Assembly (NCBI GenBank): GCA_008638375.1 | Contig: CM018035.1 | Span: forward strand, 26,278,307-26,342,306 | From: Nyssa sinensis | Taxonomy: Eukaryota; Streptophyta; Magnoliopsida; Cornales; Nyssaceae | Length of the DNA stretch: 64,000 nucleotides | Direction: 5' to 3' | Shown here: positions 49,892-60,930 of the stretch, one piece after another | Numbering within the stretch: the first letter of the stretch is position 1 | Layout of the letters: every line of letters starts with the position of its first letter | Program-made: the position numbers and the translations under genes | The notes under the pieces: model-generated | Told to the model about the DNA's origin: nothing | Database searches by the model: none | The model's input: only the letters and a program-made list of their open reading frames with translations

Positions 49892-50458
49892 GATATACTA
49901 CAAAGTGACAAACCAATCATCACTTAACACGTATGCCTACAGATTAACCGTGCTTGGCCATTCCGAACAGATTACGGAACTTAAAGGACCGAGCACATAC
50001 CTCCAGAAGCATAACTACATTCTTGCATAACTTACAGGACTGAGCACAGACCTTCAAAGTATACTCCGTGATTCAGAGCTAATTACCGCCTTAACACCCT
50101 ACCGAGCAGAGAATAAGAAAACAGTCTTTTACAAGGAAACTACCACACATAGTTATCTCTATTGATACAATATCCAACAAGGTAACTGCCTTACTAAGGT
50201 GATCAAATCCCTACTTTCATGGCTCCAAATCCTAATCAACTTAGGAGAGTCACCACCTATAAATTAAACCCTAAAGGTACGCTTTATTTGCTATGCTCAT
50301 TATTTGGCTTTCATTACAGTCTTTCAATTCAGTTTTATTAACTTAAGCATCAGAGCGGCTACCGCTGGAGCCAATCCGGTGGTCCTCTAATCTTCTTCTT
50401 TGAGTGTTCTTCAGGGAGCCCAGCTTGGAATTTACGTTGGCCAAAAAGTGCGGCATTA
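49892..50458 (+). mobile_element. Tat-like solo LTR relic in the PIN upstream region
   Basis: The last part, AACTTAAGCATCAGAGCGGC followed by TACCGCTGGAGCCAATCCGG and TGTTCTTCAGG, has the form of the R/U5 region of plant Tat LTRs (ACTTGAGCGTCGGAGxGG then CCGGxG). No gag or pol adjoins it. It sits exactly between (TA)n tracts (49869-49891 and 50459-50479), so it probably inserted into one microsatellite. The duplication cannot be read inside TA repeats. It lies about 675-1240 bp upstream of the PIN start codon. Confidence 0.5.
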
Positions 50459-50479
50459 ATATATATATATATATATATA
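50459..50479. repeat. (TA)n microsatellite right of the solo LTR
   Basis: Pure TA run matching the tract at 49869-49891 on the other side. Confidence 0.85.
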
Positions 50480-50653
50480 CATATGCGTGCGTATACACAA
50501 AAAAAAAATAATTAAAATTTGACTGACCTCTTTTGAGTTTTCTGACAATTATAATAACATTTCTTGTATTTTTTAAAATTATGTTTGTGTGTGATAATTT
50601 TATTAAAGTATTGTTATATCCATCCTATTTGTTTACCCACTAAGATGTACTAA

Positions 50654-50770
50654 CATAACCTTTTTTCAAAGTTTAAATAAAAAAATAAAACACATCAATT
50701 AATTTTTAAATAACATAACCCTTTTTCAAAATCTAAATAAAAGAACAACGCCAATTAATTTTTAAAATAC
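50654..50770. repeat. ~60-bp tandem duplication
   Basis: Two units containing ATAACC-TTTTTTCAAA-T and CCAATTAATTTTTAAATA-like ends start near 50654 and 50714. Confidence 0.75.
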
Positions 50771-52019
50771 TTTCATACATCAAGTGATGGATAAAAATAA
50801 ACAAACACATCCAATATCTCAAACATTTCTCTCTTCATGGAAATGGTTACAACCTTCCAAGTGCACAAAAGCTGGGGTGAAAATGTGGTGCGGGGGAAAC
50901 AAACAATTACGGAACATGAGGAGAAAGGTGCTATCTTAAGGGTAGGCCATTGAACTTTGTCCATTTCTTAGAACCCAGTATGTTACTTTTTGTGACAATG
51001 AATGGGCCTAAACCCAAACCCGACTTTGTTTTTGAGGATTCCATTTCTGGCCCAAGCCCAATTGTAGTGCTTTCACTAAATTCAAATCAGCAGTTGAGGG
51101 AAGGCAGGCATAATGTACTCAATTTAATTAGTATCATCTCCAATAGACAAATTATTCTGGCTAACCATCAAAACTATGTGACTTCATTTCATATTTTCTA
51201 AACCATGCATGGGATTTATCCATCATTAGTATATCTTTGAGTTGTCGTCATTTTATAGTATTAGAGTACATATTAGTTTTACAAATAAATTTTAAGTCAG
51301 GCTCAATAAATTTTAAAATTAATGTATTCATATTTGACTTATTTTTCACTGTTCAATCTCAAATGAACATTAAATTAGTTTGGGCAAATCTTAGATAACG
51401 TCATTCATTTTACAATCCTAATATCGACCAAGATTTTGACTTATTATTTTTTTAACACATAGTAGTTGACACTTCAAAACCATTTTGGTTCATTTCATAT
51501 TTAATCAATTTTATTTTTCATATTAAAATCTTATTTTTTTGTAAAATTTGAAGGAGAATGGGAATTGTTAATAATTTCCAACCATTCATCATTCATTATA
51601 ATAAAAAAATTAAAACAAGGAGTTTGAATGAAACAATTTACTTAAATGAAAAGCATAATCCAATGCAGTACCAACGAGTTTGAATTGACAACTAGCAACT
51701 TAAACACTAAGGGCCACTTTACTTAAATGAGAAGCATAATCCTATGCATTTTAACTTTACTCTGGCAAAAGGAATGAATTACTTGATTAAACCTGTCAAA
51801 TCAATATTTATAAATGCTTATTAAAGTAATTTTTCAAATTTGATATTACCATGTTTTGATGTGATTCTCAATCACATCATTAGATCACCCTGGCTAAATC
51901 AAGTTGATTATATCTTTATTACTTATTATATATTAAATATTTGTGGTTGCAAGATTTTATTAATTGTTATTGAATAAGGTTGGATATGTGTTAATCTGTC
52001 ATTTTCAATTGTTAACTTT
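50771..52019. other. AT-rich intergenic DNA
   Basis: No gene that I can support. A frame at 50840-50950 (plus) reads MEMVTTFQVHKSWGENVVRG and stops soon after. It may be a short gene fragment, but I do not recognise it. Confidence 0.4.
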
Positions 52020-52540
52020 TTGAATAAATTATACTGATTTTTTTTAATATTTATAAAAATTATATTGATATTTTTTAAAATTTCTGAAATTACATTGACA
52101 TTTTCTACTTTACCTAATAATATACAAATATTTCTCTCTAGTCAATTTTTTCTTCAAAATAACAAAACTACCAATTTCTTTTTTTTTTTTCAATTTTTAA
52201 AATTTTGACAAATATTATTATTTTTTAAATAAATATTGATAAAAACCTTAAATTTATTTTTATATCAAATAAAAATAAGTTATTTACCTTAAATTTATTT
52301 TAAAATAAAACAATAGAAATTCTTTAAGAAAAAGTTAGAAAGAATTTTTCAAAATTAAAAATTTACAAAAATAAATAAATAAAAGGGGTTGTTTTGTCAT
52401 TCTGAAAAAAAAAATTGACTGGAGGGAGGTATATGTATATTTTCAAATAAAGTAGGGGATGTCAGTGTAATTTCATAAACTTTAGGAATAGTTGGTGTAA
52501 TTTTTATAAACTTCAGAGGAGGTCAGTGTAATTTACCCTA
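52020..52540. mobile_element. Foldback MITE with ~130-bp terminal inverted repeats
   Basis: The right end reads, inward on the minus strand, TAGGGTAAATTACACTGACC, then AAATTACACTGACATC and CAGTCAATTTTTTT. The left end (52020-52150) reads TTGAATAAATTATACTGA, then AAATTACATTGACATTTTC and TAGTCAATTTTTT. These are complementary over about 130 bp, and the AT-rich middle also folds. There is no coding capacity. The TAGGGTAAATTACACTGACC type of end is familiar from dispersed plant repeats. A flanking target duplication is not clear. It lies about 2.8 kb upstream of PIN. Confidence 0.75.
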
Positions 52541-53025
52541 ATTCTTTTTAGCAGTAAAAAAAGAAAATATTATTAATGGAAAATAGTGTACAAGAGATAC
52601 AAACTAGAACATCTATAGAGGTTGGTCCAAAAAACATAATAGAACCAAGCTTCATTCTAATTAAGTTGACGCCAAGCAAGGAAACAAATCGCATGTTAAT
52701 ACAAAACCGAACAGAAAGGAAACAAGAGTATTGAAAATAAAGTTGAGAAAGAGATCAAGTATTGTATTAAGCTTGAGTATAATGAGCAAAGGAGCTCCTT
52801 ATATAAAAAAGCCAAGAGGTCATACAAGGTAAGTATAAATAAGAAAAATAGAATATATCATAAGATATACAACTAACCCTAACCCTAGCATACAAATATA
52901 TATATATATGAGTAGAGATCAGCTTGAGTTTGGTCAATAAATCATAGAAACGACATAGAGGAGATGAGTCTTGGTGAAGATATCTAGAATCTAAGCAGCA
53001 AAAGAAATAGACACTAAACTGAGTG
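52541..53025. other. Intergenic DNA between MITE and chromovirus LTR
   Basis: No gene seen. It includes a telomere-like CTAACCCTAACCCTAG at 52873-52888, only two units long, so not a telomeric array. Confidence 0.5.
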
Positions 53026-53559
53026 TGTAATACCTCAAAATCTGATATGACTAAGACGGCACCCCTAATCTAATAAAATTAGGTTACATAACAGTAATGA
53101 TTGAAAGGGCTAAGAATACGTTAAGCCATAATGGAATTAATTACCCTAAGATACGAAATTAATTAGAAACACTGAAGGTAGTGCATACTCGGGAGGTTGA
53201 CGACCTGGTCAACCGAGTCAAAATAATTTAGACTAGTACCGAATTGACCATATGAGACTAGTACGGATAATTAATTATGAAAATATTGTGAATATGAAAT
53301 AAGGTATTAACGGGGACCCAAATCGGTAAAATGAGTAATGATGATACCGAGCCCCGGATTAATACCAAATTTGTCGGCGTTCTCTAAATTGATATTTTAT
53401 GGAATCGATATCAAATATGGTAAAATATATACCGAAAAATAAGCATGTATATGTATTTATATGTGAATTAAAATACATAAATACATGTGTGCATATATGT
53501 ATATATACGATTACATTACACAAGCTCATTACGTAAGTCCAATATGATGTGTAATATGT

Positions 53560-53574
53560 GTGTGTGTGTGTGTC

Positions 53575-53609
<35 letters not shown>

Positions 53610-53610
53610 G
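53560..53610. repeat. (TG)n/(TA)n microsatellite
   Basis: TGTGTGTGTG followed by TATATATATA runs in the LTR. The 3' LTR copy has a shorter version at 58180-58207. Confidence 0.9.
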
Positions 53611-53697
53611 GGGAAACAAAAATAATACTAAAAATTTGCCAAACAAGGCATAAGGGAAAAAAAGGGAGAAAAATGAGGCAAAAAGAGTTGGCCCAAT

Positions 53698-53761
53698 GGT
53701 TTGAACCTTGGACCAAAAAGTGGGGAGAAACTTTAACTTAAAAAGGTAGCCAAATAGGCTA
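53698..53761 (-). other. tRNA-like B/A-box block, antisense to LTR
   Basis: GGTTTGAACC (53698-53707) and GGTAGCCAAATAGGCTA (53745-53761), in the same order and spacing as at 39918-39984. Confidence 0.4.
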
Positions 53762-53910
53762 CGTGCACTTTTGTGCAATATAATACATCAAATATGTATA
53801 TATGCCATAATAAGTCCCAAATTCAAGTTGCTCAAAGTTGAGGTGGCAACACCCCATTGGGCCACCTCCTTAGCCAATTGCATTTCATGCAACACCCTAG
53901 GCTGATGTAA

Positions 53911-53913
<3 letters not shown>

Positions 53914-53958
<45 letters not shown>
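53914..53958. repeat. (TA)22 microsatellite
   Basis: Uninterrupted TA run in the LTR. Confidence 0.95.
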
Positions 53959-53959
<1 letters not shown>

Positions 53960-56257
53960 CATTCGTTGTGTGTGCGTACAATGTGTAAAACCAGACCATT
54001 GTGTGTTGTGAGTGTGCGTGAAACAAAGAGTGTGTGTTCAGTATGTGTGCTTTTACATAAGTAAGAAAGTAAGAGAAGAAGCAAGGAACAGTGAGGGTCG
54101 TGTGAAGCCACTAGGAAGTCAAAAACTACAAAAACAGTAGCAAGAAGCTAAAGAGAGAAAGTGGGTTTCAACCGAATAAGCAGCAAGAGGTACGTATTTT
54201 GTAAAAGTTTTGTTTACTATACATTTTATGCATGCTTAGGAGGTTAAATCACATAAGGAGAGGCACAAAACCATAGGCAAAACACTACTGCCATGTATGG
54301 GCCATGTAAGGACCTTACCATGGCAAGTTGAAACACGTCAAACTAAATGCATTTTTAGGAATAGGACACGATAGGGGCATGATAAGGAATTCAAATCATT
54401 TTGAATCAGACAAAATAGTCAAGAAATGACCATGTTAGAATTAGGAAGACCTTGGCCGGAAAACTGATTTGGGTGTTGGAATTGGGGCTGTTTGAGGTCC
54501 AAAATGGTTCCAAACAATTGCTTAGGGCCTTAGGAGTAAATCGGTGTAAAAATATACAAAATCGGACGTAAAAATAATAAGAAACAGTGGAAAAATAACC
54601 TGCAATTCCGACACCAGTGCCGGAGAAGACGCCAGAATAGTGGCCGAAAAATCATGGGGAAGACAGTCCTTTTTAGTCTGTTGGATCGGACCTTGGGTCG
54701 GGTCGAGTCGAGACCCGACCGAGCGCAAATAGGGTTAATACAGTGACGTCGTTTGAAGTTTGATTTTAAGTTATGTTCAACTTGTTTGGTTATAGAGATA
54801 ATAAATTAGAAATCAGAATTAGGGCTAACCTAAAACGTGGATAACACGCATATCAGGGATATGCTATTCCGGTTCATTGTAGCCATATGAACCGGCTGGT
54901 TCGCAAGCCCTTTAAGCCGGTCTAGGATTTTATCCCATGAATCCTTTGGTTCAAGGGTTTAAATGAAATAAATAAAACCCTAACTTTTCTAAATTACAGT
55001 TTGACCCCAAAGTTTTGAGTAATTCGGTTCTATCCCAAGATTTGGAAATTTAATTCAAAGGAACCCTTGAAAAATAATTAAATTATTTTATAAATAGGGT
55101 AAAATGAATATTTTACCCTTGGGCCATAAATAAAGCAAATAAAGTATAAATTGAAATCTGAAAAATGCTATCTTAACATTTTTGGATGTTCTAGACACAA
55201 TAAAAATGTCAAATTGGACATTTGGGGACTCCAGAGTGGTCCACCATAAGATGTAAAATTACCAAAATACCCCTAATACAATACGACGCTCAAATAAATT
55301 TCGAACTCGTATATATGACTAAATAATGATTCGGGGTCAGAATTTCATAAAATGTGAAATGACCAAAATACCCCTAAGCATAAGAAATACAAGTAAAGGC
55401 CGAATAAATGGCCAATCTAATATAGTTGACAGTCATAAGCATAATAATGTGAATTGAGGGTCTAAATAAGACTCCGAAACAATCAAAGTATAAAATGAGA
55501 AATGACCGATGTGTCCCGATGATCTAAAACAGATACCAAATGAAGTCCAAAAGACTTAGAAATTTATATATAAGACATATAGAATATTCTGAGGACCACG
55601 ATAGGGTCCAGGGCAAGAATGACAAATTACCATTTTGCCCTTAAGGTTAAATAAGTGATTAATTGATAACGAATGAAGTTAAAATGACTTAGATTATAAT
55701 TCTGAAAGCTACTAAGCTTAATCAAAGAATTCAATAGCCTAAGTTGAAACCCAATAAATGGGTAATAGGCCAATGGACTTAATTAAGTGATCTGATAAAC
55801 TCCTAAGATGATGAATAATTCATGAATGGATGAATTCTTATATTTTTGTGATTGATGATGATTATTCAGGAAATACAAGGATGTGCCTAAGACAGTATCT
55901 GGAGAACATCTGTGAATGGAGATGAGCATAAAAGTTTGTGAGTAACTCGAAACCCCTGACTTGGTGTATATTTATTGTACTATCTAGATTCATATACTGT
56001 AGTGTTTCACATATTGTACTATTTTATATACTGTACTGTTTAAATGCATATACTTTGATGCATACTCTTTATATTGTATTACACATGGCATGATTCTGTT
56101 ATGTCCTGCCCTTCTGATATGTCCTGTTCTGATTCAGTTCTAGTATGTTCTATTCTGTTATATGCTATTCGAGGTCTGTTCTGATTTTGTTTTGTTATGT
56201 TGTGTCTTACTCTTGGGCTCACTACAAGATTGAATGGTATGGCTTAGGCTAGAGCAA

Positions 56258-56510
56258 AACCCAAAGGGTAGAGGCCCCTCGAGTGTCCACTTATAGGCAG
56301 CTAAGAAAGGCTCATATGCCTGATTAGCATCCTGTTCTATTTCTGTTCTGCTCAATACTGTCCTGTTCCATTCTGATCTATTTTGTGAGCAATACCCAGA
56401 GGGTAGAGGCCTCACGAGTGTCTGCTCATGGGTAGTTGGGAAAGGCTCAAACATACTTAATGATATGCCTATGTTTCTAATTGATATATTGGCATCCTGT
56501 TCTGTTTTGT
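56258..56510. repeat. Tandem duplication in LTR
   Basis: AGGGTAGAGGCC-CTCGAGTGT starts near 56265 and recurs near 56400, each followed by AAAGGCTCA and GCATCCTGTTCT. The unit is about 135-140 bp. Confidence 0.75.
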
Positions 56511-57120
56511 TCTGATCTATTCAGTTTTGATCAATTATGTTCTGATCTGTTTGTTCTATTTAGTTTGGTTCTATTTTATTCTACTTAAACTGCATTTAAA
56601 GTGGATTTATAAAACTGTTATTTCTGAAGTGACTGAACTATGCATGTGCTTTATTAGCAAGAATTGGTTTTGAAACCCATGGTAGGGAACCTCTGTTACT
56701 CACTGGGCTTGTTAAAGCTCACTCTATTATCTTAACATTTTTCAGAATTTATCTCCAGTGGATTAGAAGGCACAAAAAAATGAAACTAATAGCCTACAGG
56801 CATCCCAAGCTAGGATTTGATGGCAATGAATTATGGAGTCTTGGATTATTGTGGGCTGAATCATGCTATTTAGGTTCATGGTACTATGTTATTGAATTCA
56901 TTGATATAGAATAAATGCATTGGGACATGGCTCATGTATATTGGTACTCTAGAGATATTTGGTAACTGATTATAGACGTGCTTTGATGTGTTTGTATGAG
57001 TTGCATTCCTGAATTAAAAAGGTTTTTTTAACTTTACAATGAATTACATTCCAAATGTAGGGATATAACTTTACAATGATGTGTTTGTATGAGTTACATT
57101 CCCGAATAACTTTACAATAT

Positions 57121-57647
57121 TCAATGGATCTTGTCGATCTAGATGACGATATAACCCTATTTTGGGCAGTACTTTATTGAGTTAGATGAATCTATTTCAA
57201 AATGAAAAAGATTAATGCCTCTGAATGACTATTAAGGTCCTTGAGGTACTACGAGAACAATTGTGATTGAGGTAGAAAGTAAGAATAACTAAATCTGTGA
57301 AACTAAGGAAGTTGAGCTAATCTTGATAAACTTTGAAATGGCTAAGAGATTTAAACAATCTTGAAATATGATGTGATGTCCAGAATGGACAAGATTGTAA
57401 ATAGCAATGCTTGCAAGTGCTAGTTTTCTATTAAATCTTTGGTTACAAATGAGACTAATCATCTCACTGTGTGGCTCTGAAGTCACCAAATGTACAAGGA
57501 ACTGCCTATGAAATTAAATGAGTTCTCTGAGAGAACAAATTTGTAAAAAATGAATAACGACTGGAGAAAGTGTAATACCCCGAGTTGTTCACATAAATAG
57601 AATTAGGTTGAGTTTTGGGGACAAAACTCTTTTGAAGGAAGGGAGAG
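57121..57647 (+). other. Residual chromovirus interior with polypurine tract
   Basis: No domain is readable. A second LTR-start-like AGTGTAATACCCCGAG occurs at 57569-57584, followed 65 bp later by the true tract and LTR start. This suggests an earlier rearrangement at the interior/LTR border. Confidence 0.55.
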
Positions 57648-58249
57648 TGTAATACCCCAAAATCTGATATGACTAAGATGGCACCCCTAATCTAATAAAA
57701 TTAGGTTACGTAACGATAATGATTGAAAGGGCTAAGAATACATTAAGCCATAATGGAATTAATTACCTAAGATACGAAATTAATTAGAAACACCGAAGGT
57801 GGTGCATACTCGGGAGGTTGACGACTTGGTCAACCGAGTCAAAATAATTTAGTCTAGTGCCGGATTGACCATATGAGACTAGTACGGATAATTAATTATG
57901 GAAATATTGTGAATATGAAATAAGGAATTAGCAGGGACCCAAAATCAGTAAAATGAGTAATGATGATACCGAGCACCGGATTAATATCAAATTTGTCGAC
58001 GTTCTCTAAATTGATATTTTATGGAATCGATATCAAATACGATAAAATATATACCAAAAAATATGCATGTATATGTATTTATATGTGAATTAAAATATAT
58101 AAATACATGTGTGCATATATGTATATATACGATTTTATTACACAGGCCCATTACGTAAGTCCAATATGATGTGTAATATGTGTGTGTATATATATATATA
58201 TGTGTGTGGGGGGGGGAAACAACAGTAATACTAAAAATTTGCCAAACAA
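57648..58249 (+). repeat. Truncated 3' LTR of the chromovirus derivative
   Basis: It begins TGTAATACCCCAAAATCTG and aligns with 53026-53643 up to TTTGCCAAACAA, then breaks off. Confidence 0.85.
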
Positions 58250-58751
58250 AATCAAATGAATTTCACAATAGTGATAAATTTTGTTTTTTTATTAAATGAG
58301 GAAGCTACACATATGCAACTCATTTGATAACAAATCAAACTCTAACAATCATCAATAGGATAATCTCCAAGTACATTTTCCATTATCATAAATCATCATT
58401 TAAGTCTAACATCATTTCTATTGTCACTATGTCACAGTATCTAGTATTAACATTAACCTTACAGGATACATATTCAAATTATAACTTGGAGTTATACATC
58501 ATCAACATTGCCCACAAGCACATCACTAGCTCCACTAGTTATCGTCATTGGATTTCCTTCCCTATCATGTTACTTGAAAAATTGTTATAATTCTGGAGTG
58601 AGCTAACTTAGCTCAGTAAGTAAATCCTTCACCCTATCATAGGTTACACAAGGGTGTATAACAAAAGAATAATCATGGAATTTCAAGTTTAAAGGGATTG
58701 AACATCAAGCCCAAAATAATATAGTTCACAAGGGGTTACAAATACGATAAG
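58250..58751 (-). other. Left part of an older repeat split by the solo LTR
   Basis: No gene seen. With 63313-64000 it forms the DNA into which the solo LTR inserted. Wording such as TTAGCTCAGTAAGTAAATCC suggests the middle of another minus-oriented chromovirus-type LTR, but this is weak. Confidence 0.35.
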
Positions 58752-58756
58752 AAAGA
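58752..58756. other. Target-site duplication AAAGA, left copy
   Basis: AAAGA directly before TGTCACATCCC (LTR end on the minus strand), repeated at 63308-63312. Confidence 0.85.
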
Positions 58757-59760
58757 TGTCACATCCCGAACCCCACCCTACGCGGATGTCAAGGACGTGA
58801 TGCCAGTTAGCCGCCTTGCTAGTTTGCCGACCGACAATGCGACCAACCAAAGGCAACTTCTGAACTTAACTACGAATTGCATTCCAAATGTAAGGTTAGA
58901 GCAGCGAAATTTAAAACCTTTTTATCTTAGGAATGCAACTCAGTTATATACTGCAAAGGTACGTACCATAGAGCAAGTCTAAAACCAGATAGCTAATAAC
59001 TCTAACCACCGAGCACATCCATAATCAGACATATAACACAAAGCACATCTAATATCTCTAGAGTACCATTACCATAAGCCATGTCCCAATACATCTAATG
59101 CATATCAATGAAGTCAATCGTATCATGTCACTCACCTAAATAACCAAATTCAATCCATAAGAATACAAGTCTCCATAAATCAGTGCCATCAGATCCTTAC
59201 TTGGAATGCCTCACAGCCTACTAGTATCATCTACTTGTGCCTTTTAATCCAATGGGGGTAAATCCTGAAAAATGTTAGGATAATGGGGTGAGCTTTAATA
59301 AGCACTAGTGAGTAACACAGGTTCCTTGTCACGGGTTTCAAAACTAGTTCTTGCTTACAAAGCACATGGATAGTTCAGTCATTTCAGAAATAAGGGTTTT
59401 ATAAATCTACTTTAAATGCAGTTTAAGTAGAATAAAACAGGTACAGTGTATGAAGATACAATATCTAGACTAGTGAAACTTATACACCAAGTCAGAAGTT
59501 CCAAGTTACTCACAAACTGTTACGCTTATCTCCTTGTACAAATAATCTAATAACCTCCAAATACGTTAGGCACCTTCTTGCATATCCTGAACAATCATAA
59601 TTAATCACAGACAAATCAAAATTCATCCATTCATGTCTTATTCATCATCTTAAGCGTCTATTGGATTACCTAAGATAGCCTAGTAGCCTATTGCCCTTTC
59701 ATTGGGTTTCATCCGAGGCTATTTCATTCTTTAATTAGGCTTTGTAGTTATCAGTATTAT

Positions 59761-60479
59761 AATCTAAGTCATTTAGACTTCAATCGTTATTAGTTAAGTA
59801 CTTATTCAACCTTAGGGGCAAAATGGTAATTTCACCATTCTTGTCCCAGACCCTGTCGTGGTCCTCAGAATAGTCCACATATCTTATATATAAAGTTCTA
59901 AGTCTTTTGGACTCCAATTGTTATCAGTTAAGTACTTATTTAACCTTAGGGGCAAAATGGTAATTTTTTCATTCTTGTCCCGGACCCTATCGTGGTCCTC
60001 AGAATAGTCCACATATCTTAAATATAAAGTTCTAAGTCCTTTGGACTCAAATCGTTATCAGTTAAGTACTTATTCAACCTTAGGGGCAAAATAGTAATTT
60101 TACCATTCTTGTCTCGGACCCTGTCGTGGTCCTCAGAATAGTCCACATATCTTAAATATAAAGTTCTAAGTCTTTTAGACTCAAATTATTATCAGTTAAG
60201 TACTTATTTAACCTTAGGGGCAAAATAGTAATTTTACCATTCTTGTCTCGGACCCTATCGTGGTCCTTAGAATAGTCCACATATCTTAAATATAAAGTTC
60301 TAAGTCTTTTGGACTCAAATCGTTATCAGTTAAGTACTTATTTAACCTCAGGGGCAAAATAGTAATTTTATCATTCTTGCCCTGAACCCTATCGTGGTCG
60401 TCAGAAACGTTCCATATATCTCATATATAATTTTCTAAGTCTTTTGGACTTCATTTGGTATCTGCTTTTGTTCATCGGG
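59761..60479. repeat. 134-bp tandem array, about five copies
   Basis: CCTTAGGGGCAAAAT (last copy CCTCAGGGG) starts at 59810, 59944, 60078, 60212 and 60346: exactly 134 bp each time, with few differences. Each unit includes ACCCTGTCGTGGTCCTCAGA and AGTTCTAAGTCTTTTGGACT. A further partial unit precedes the first. Confidence 0.95.
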
Positions 60480-60619
60480 ACACATCAGTCATTTCTCATT
60501 TTACACGTTGACTGTTCCGGAGTCGTAGTTAGCCTCTCAATTTCCATAATTGGGCTTATGACAATTTATTAGATTAGATAGGCTTTTATTCGGCCTCTAC
60601 TTGCACTTACCATGCTCAA

Positions 60620-60930
60620 GGGCATTTTGGTCATTTTATGTTTCATGAGATTCTGATCCTGATTCGTCGTTTAATCATGTATTCAGTTTCATGAGTATCT
60701 GGGCCTCTATCGGTATCAATTTCGTCCCATTTGGACTTCATTTGGATTTCATATAGCATCAGGGGCATTTTGGTAATTTTACATTTCAGTGAAATTCTGA
60801 CCCTGATTCGTCATTTATTCATGTGTACAGTTTCACGAGTATCTGGGCTTCTATCGGTATTAATTTCGTCCCATCGAACTTCATTTAGACTTCATATAGC
60901 ATCAGGGGCATTTTGGTAATTTCACATGTT
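60620..60930. repeat. 143-bp tandem repeat, two copies plus partial
   Basis: GGGCATTTTGG starts at 60620, 60763 and 60906. Units share ATTCTGA-CCTGATTCGTC and TATCTGGGC-TCTATCGGTAT. Confidence 0.9.

Larger units (their letters stand above)
53026..57120 (+). repeat. 5' LTR of the chromovirus derivative
   Basis: Its order of blocks matches the solo LTRs: microsatellites near 53560-53610 and 53914-53958, a tRNA-like block at 53698-53761, GGGTCGAGTCGAGACCCGACC near 54698, 'accattttgccctta' near 55631, and GTTGCATTCCTGAATTAAAA near 57001. The final ~180 bp present in the solo LTRs are missing. Confidence 0.75.
53026..58249 (+). mobile_element. Tekay/Del-type chromovirus deletion derivative
   Basis: It has a 5' LTR from 53026 (TGTAATACCTCAAAATCTG) to about 57120, with its extreme end lost. 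Then come about 530 bp of interior ending TTTTGGGGACAAAACTCTTT and the purine tract GAAGGAAGGGAGAG. A truncated 3' LTR runs from 57648 to 58249. The two LTR starts agree closely over about 600 bp. The interior end, with its 'gaggacgaaactctttt-like' phrase before the purine tract, is the form seen in plant Tekay/Del chromoviruses. No coding domain is left. Confidence 0.75.

Noticed and set aside
50840..50950. Short plus-strand frame reading MEMVTTFQVHKSWGENVVRG
   Set aside because: It may be a gene fragment, but it is too short and I do not recognise the family.
52873..52888. Interstitial telomere repeat
   Set aside because: Only two CTAACCC units, well within chance.
59761..60479. CRISPR-like array
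   Set aside because: Whole 134-bp units repeat with no unique spacers, inside a plant LTR.
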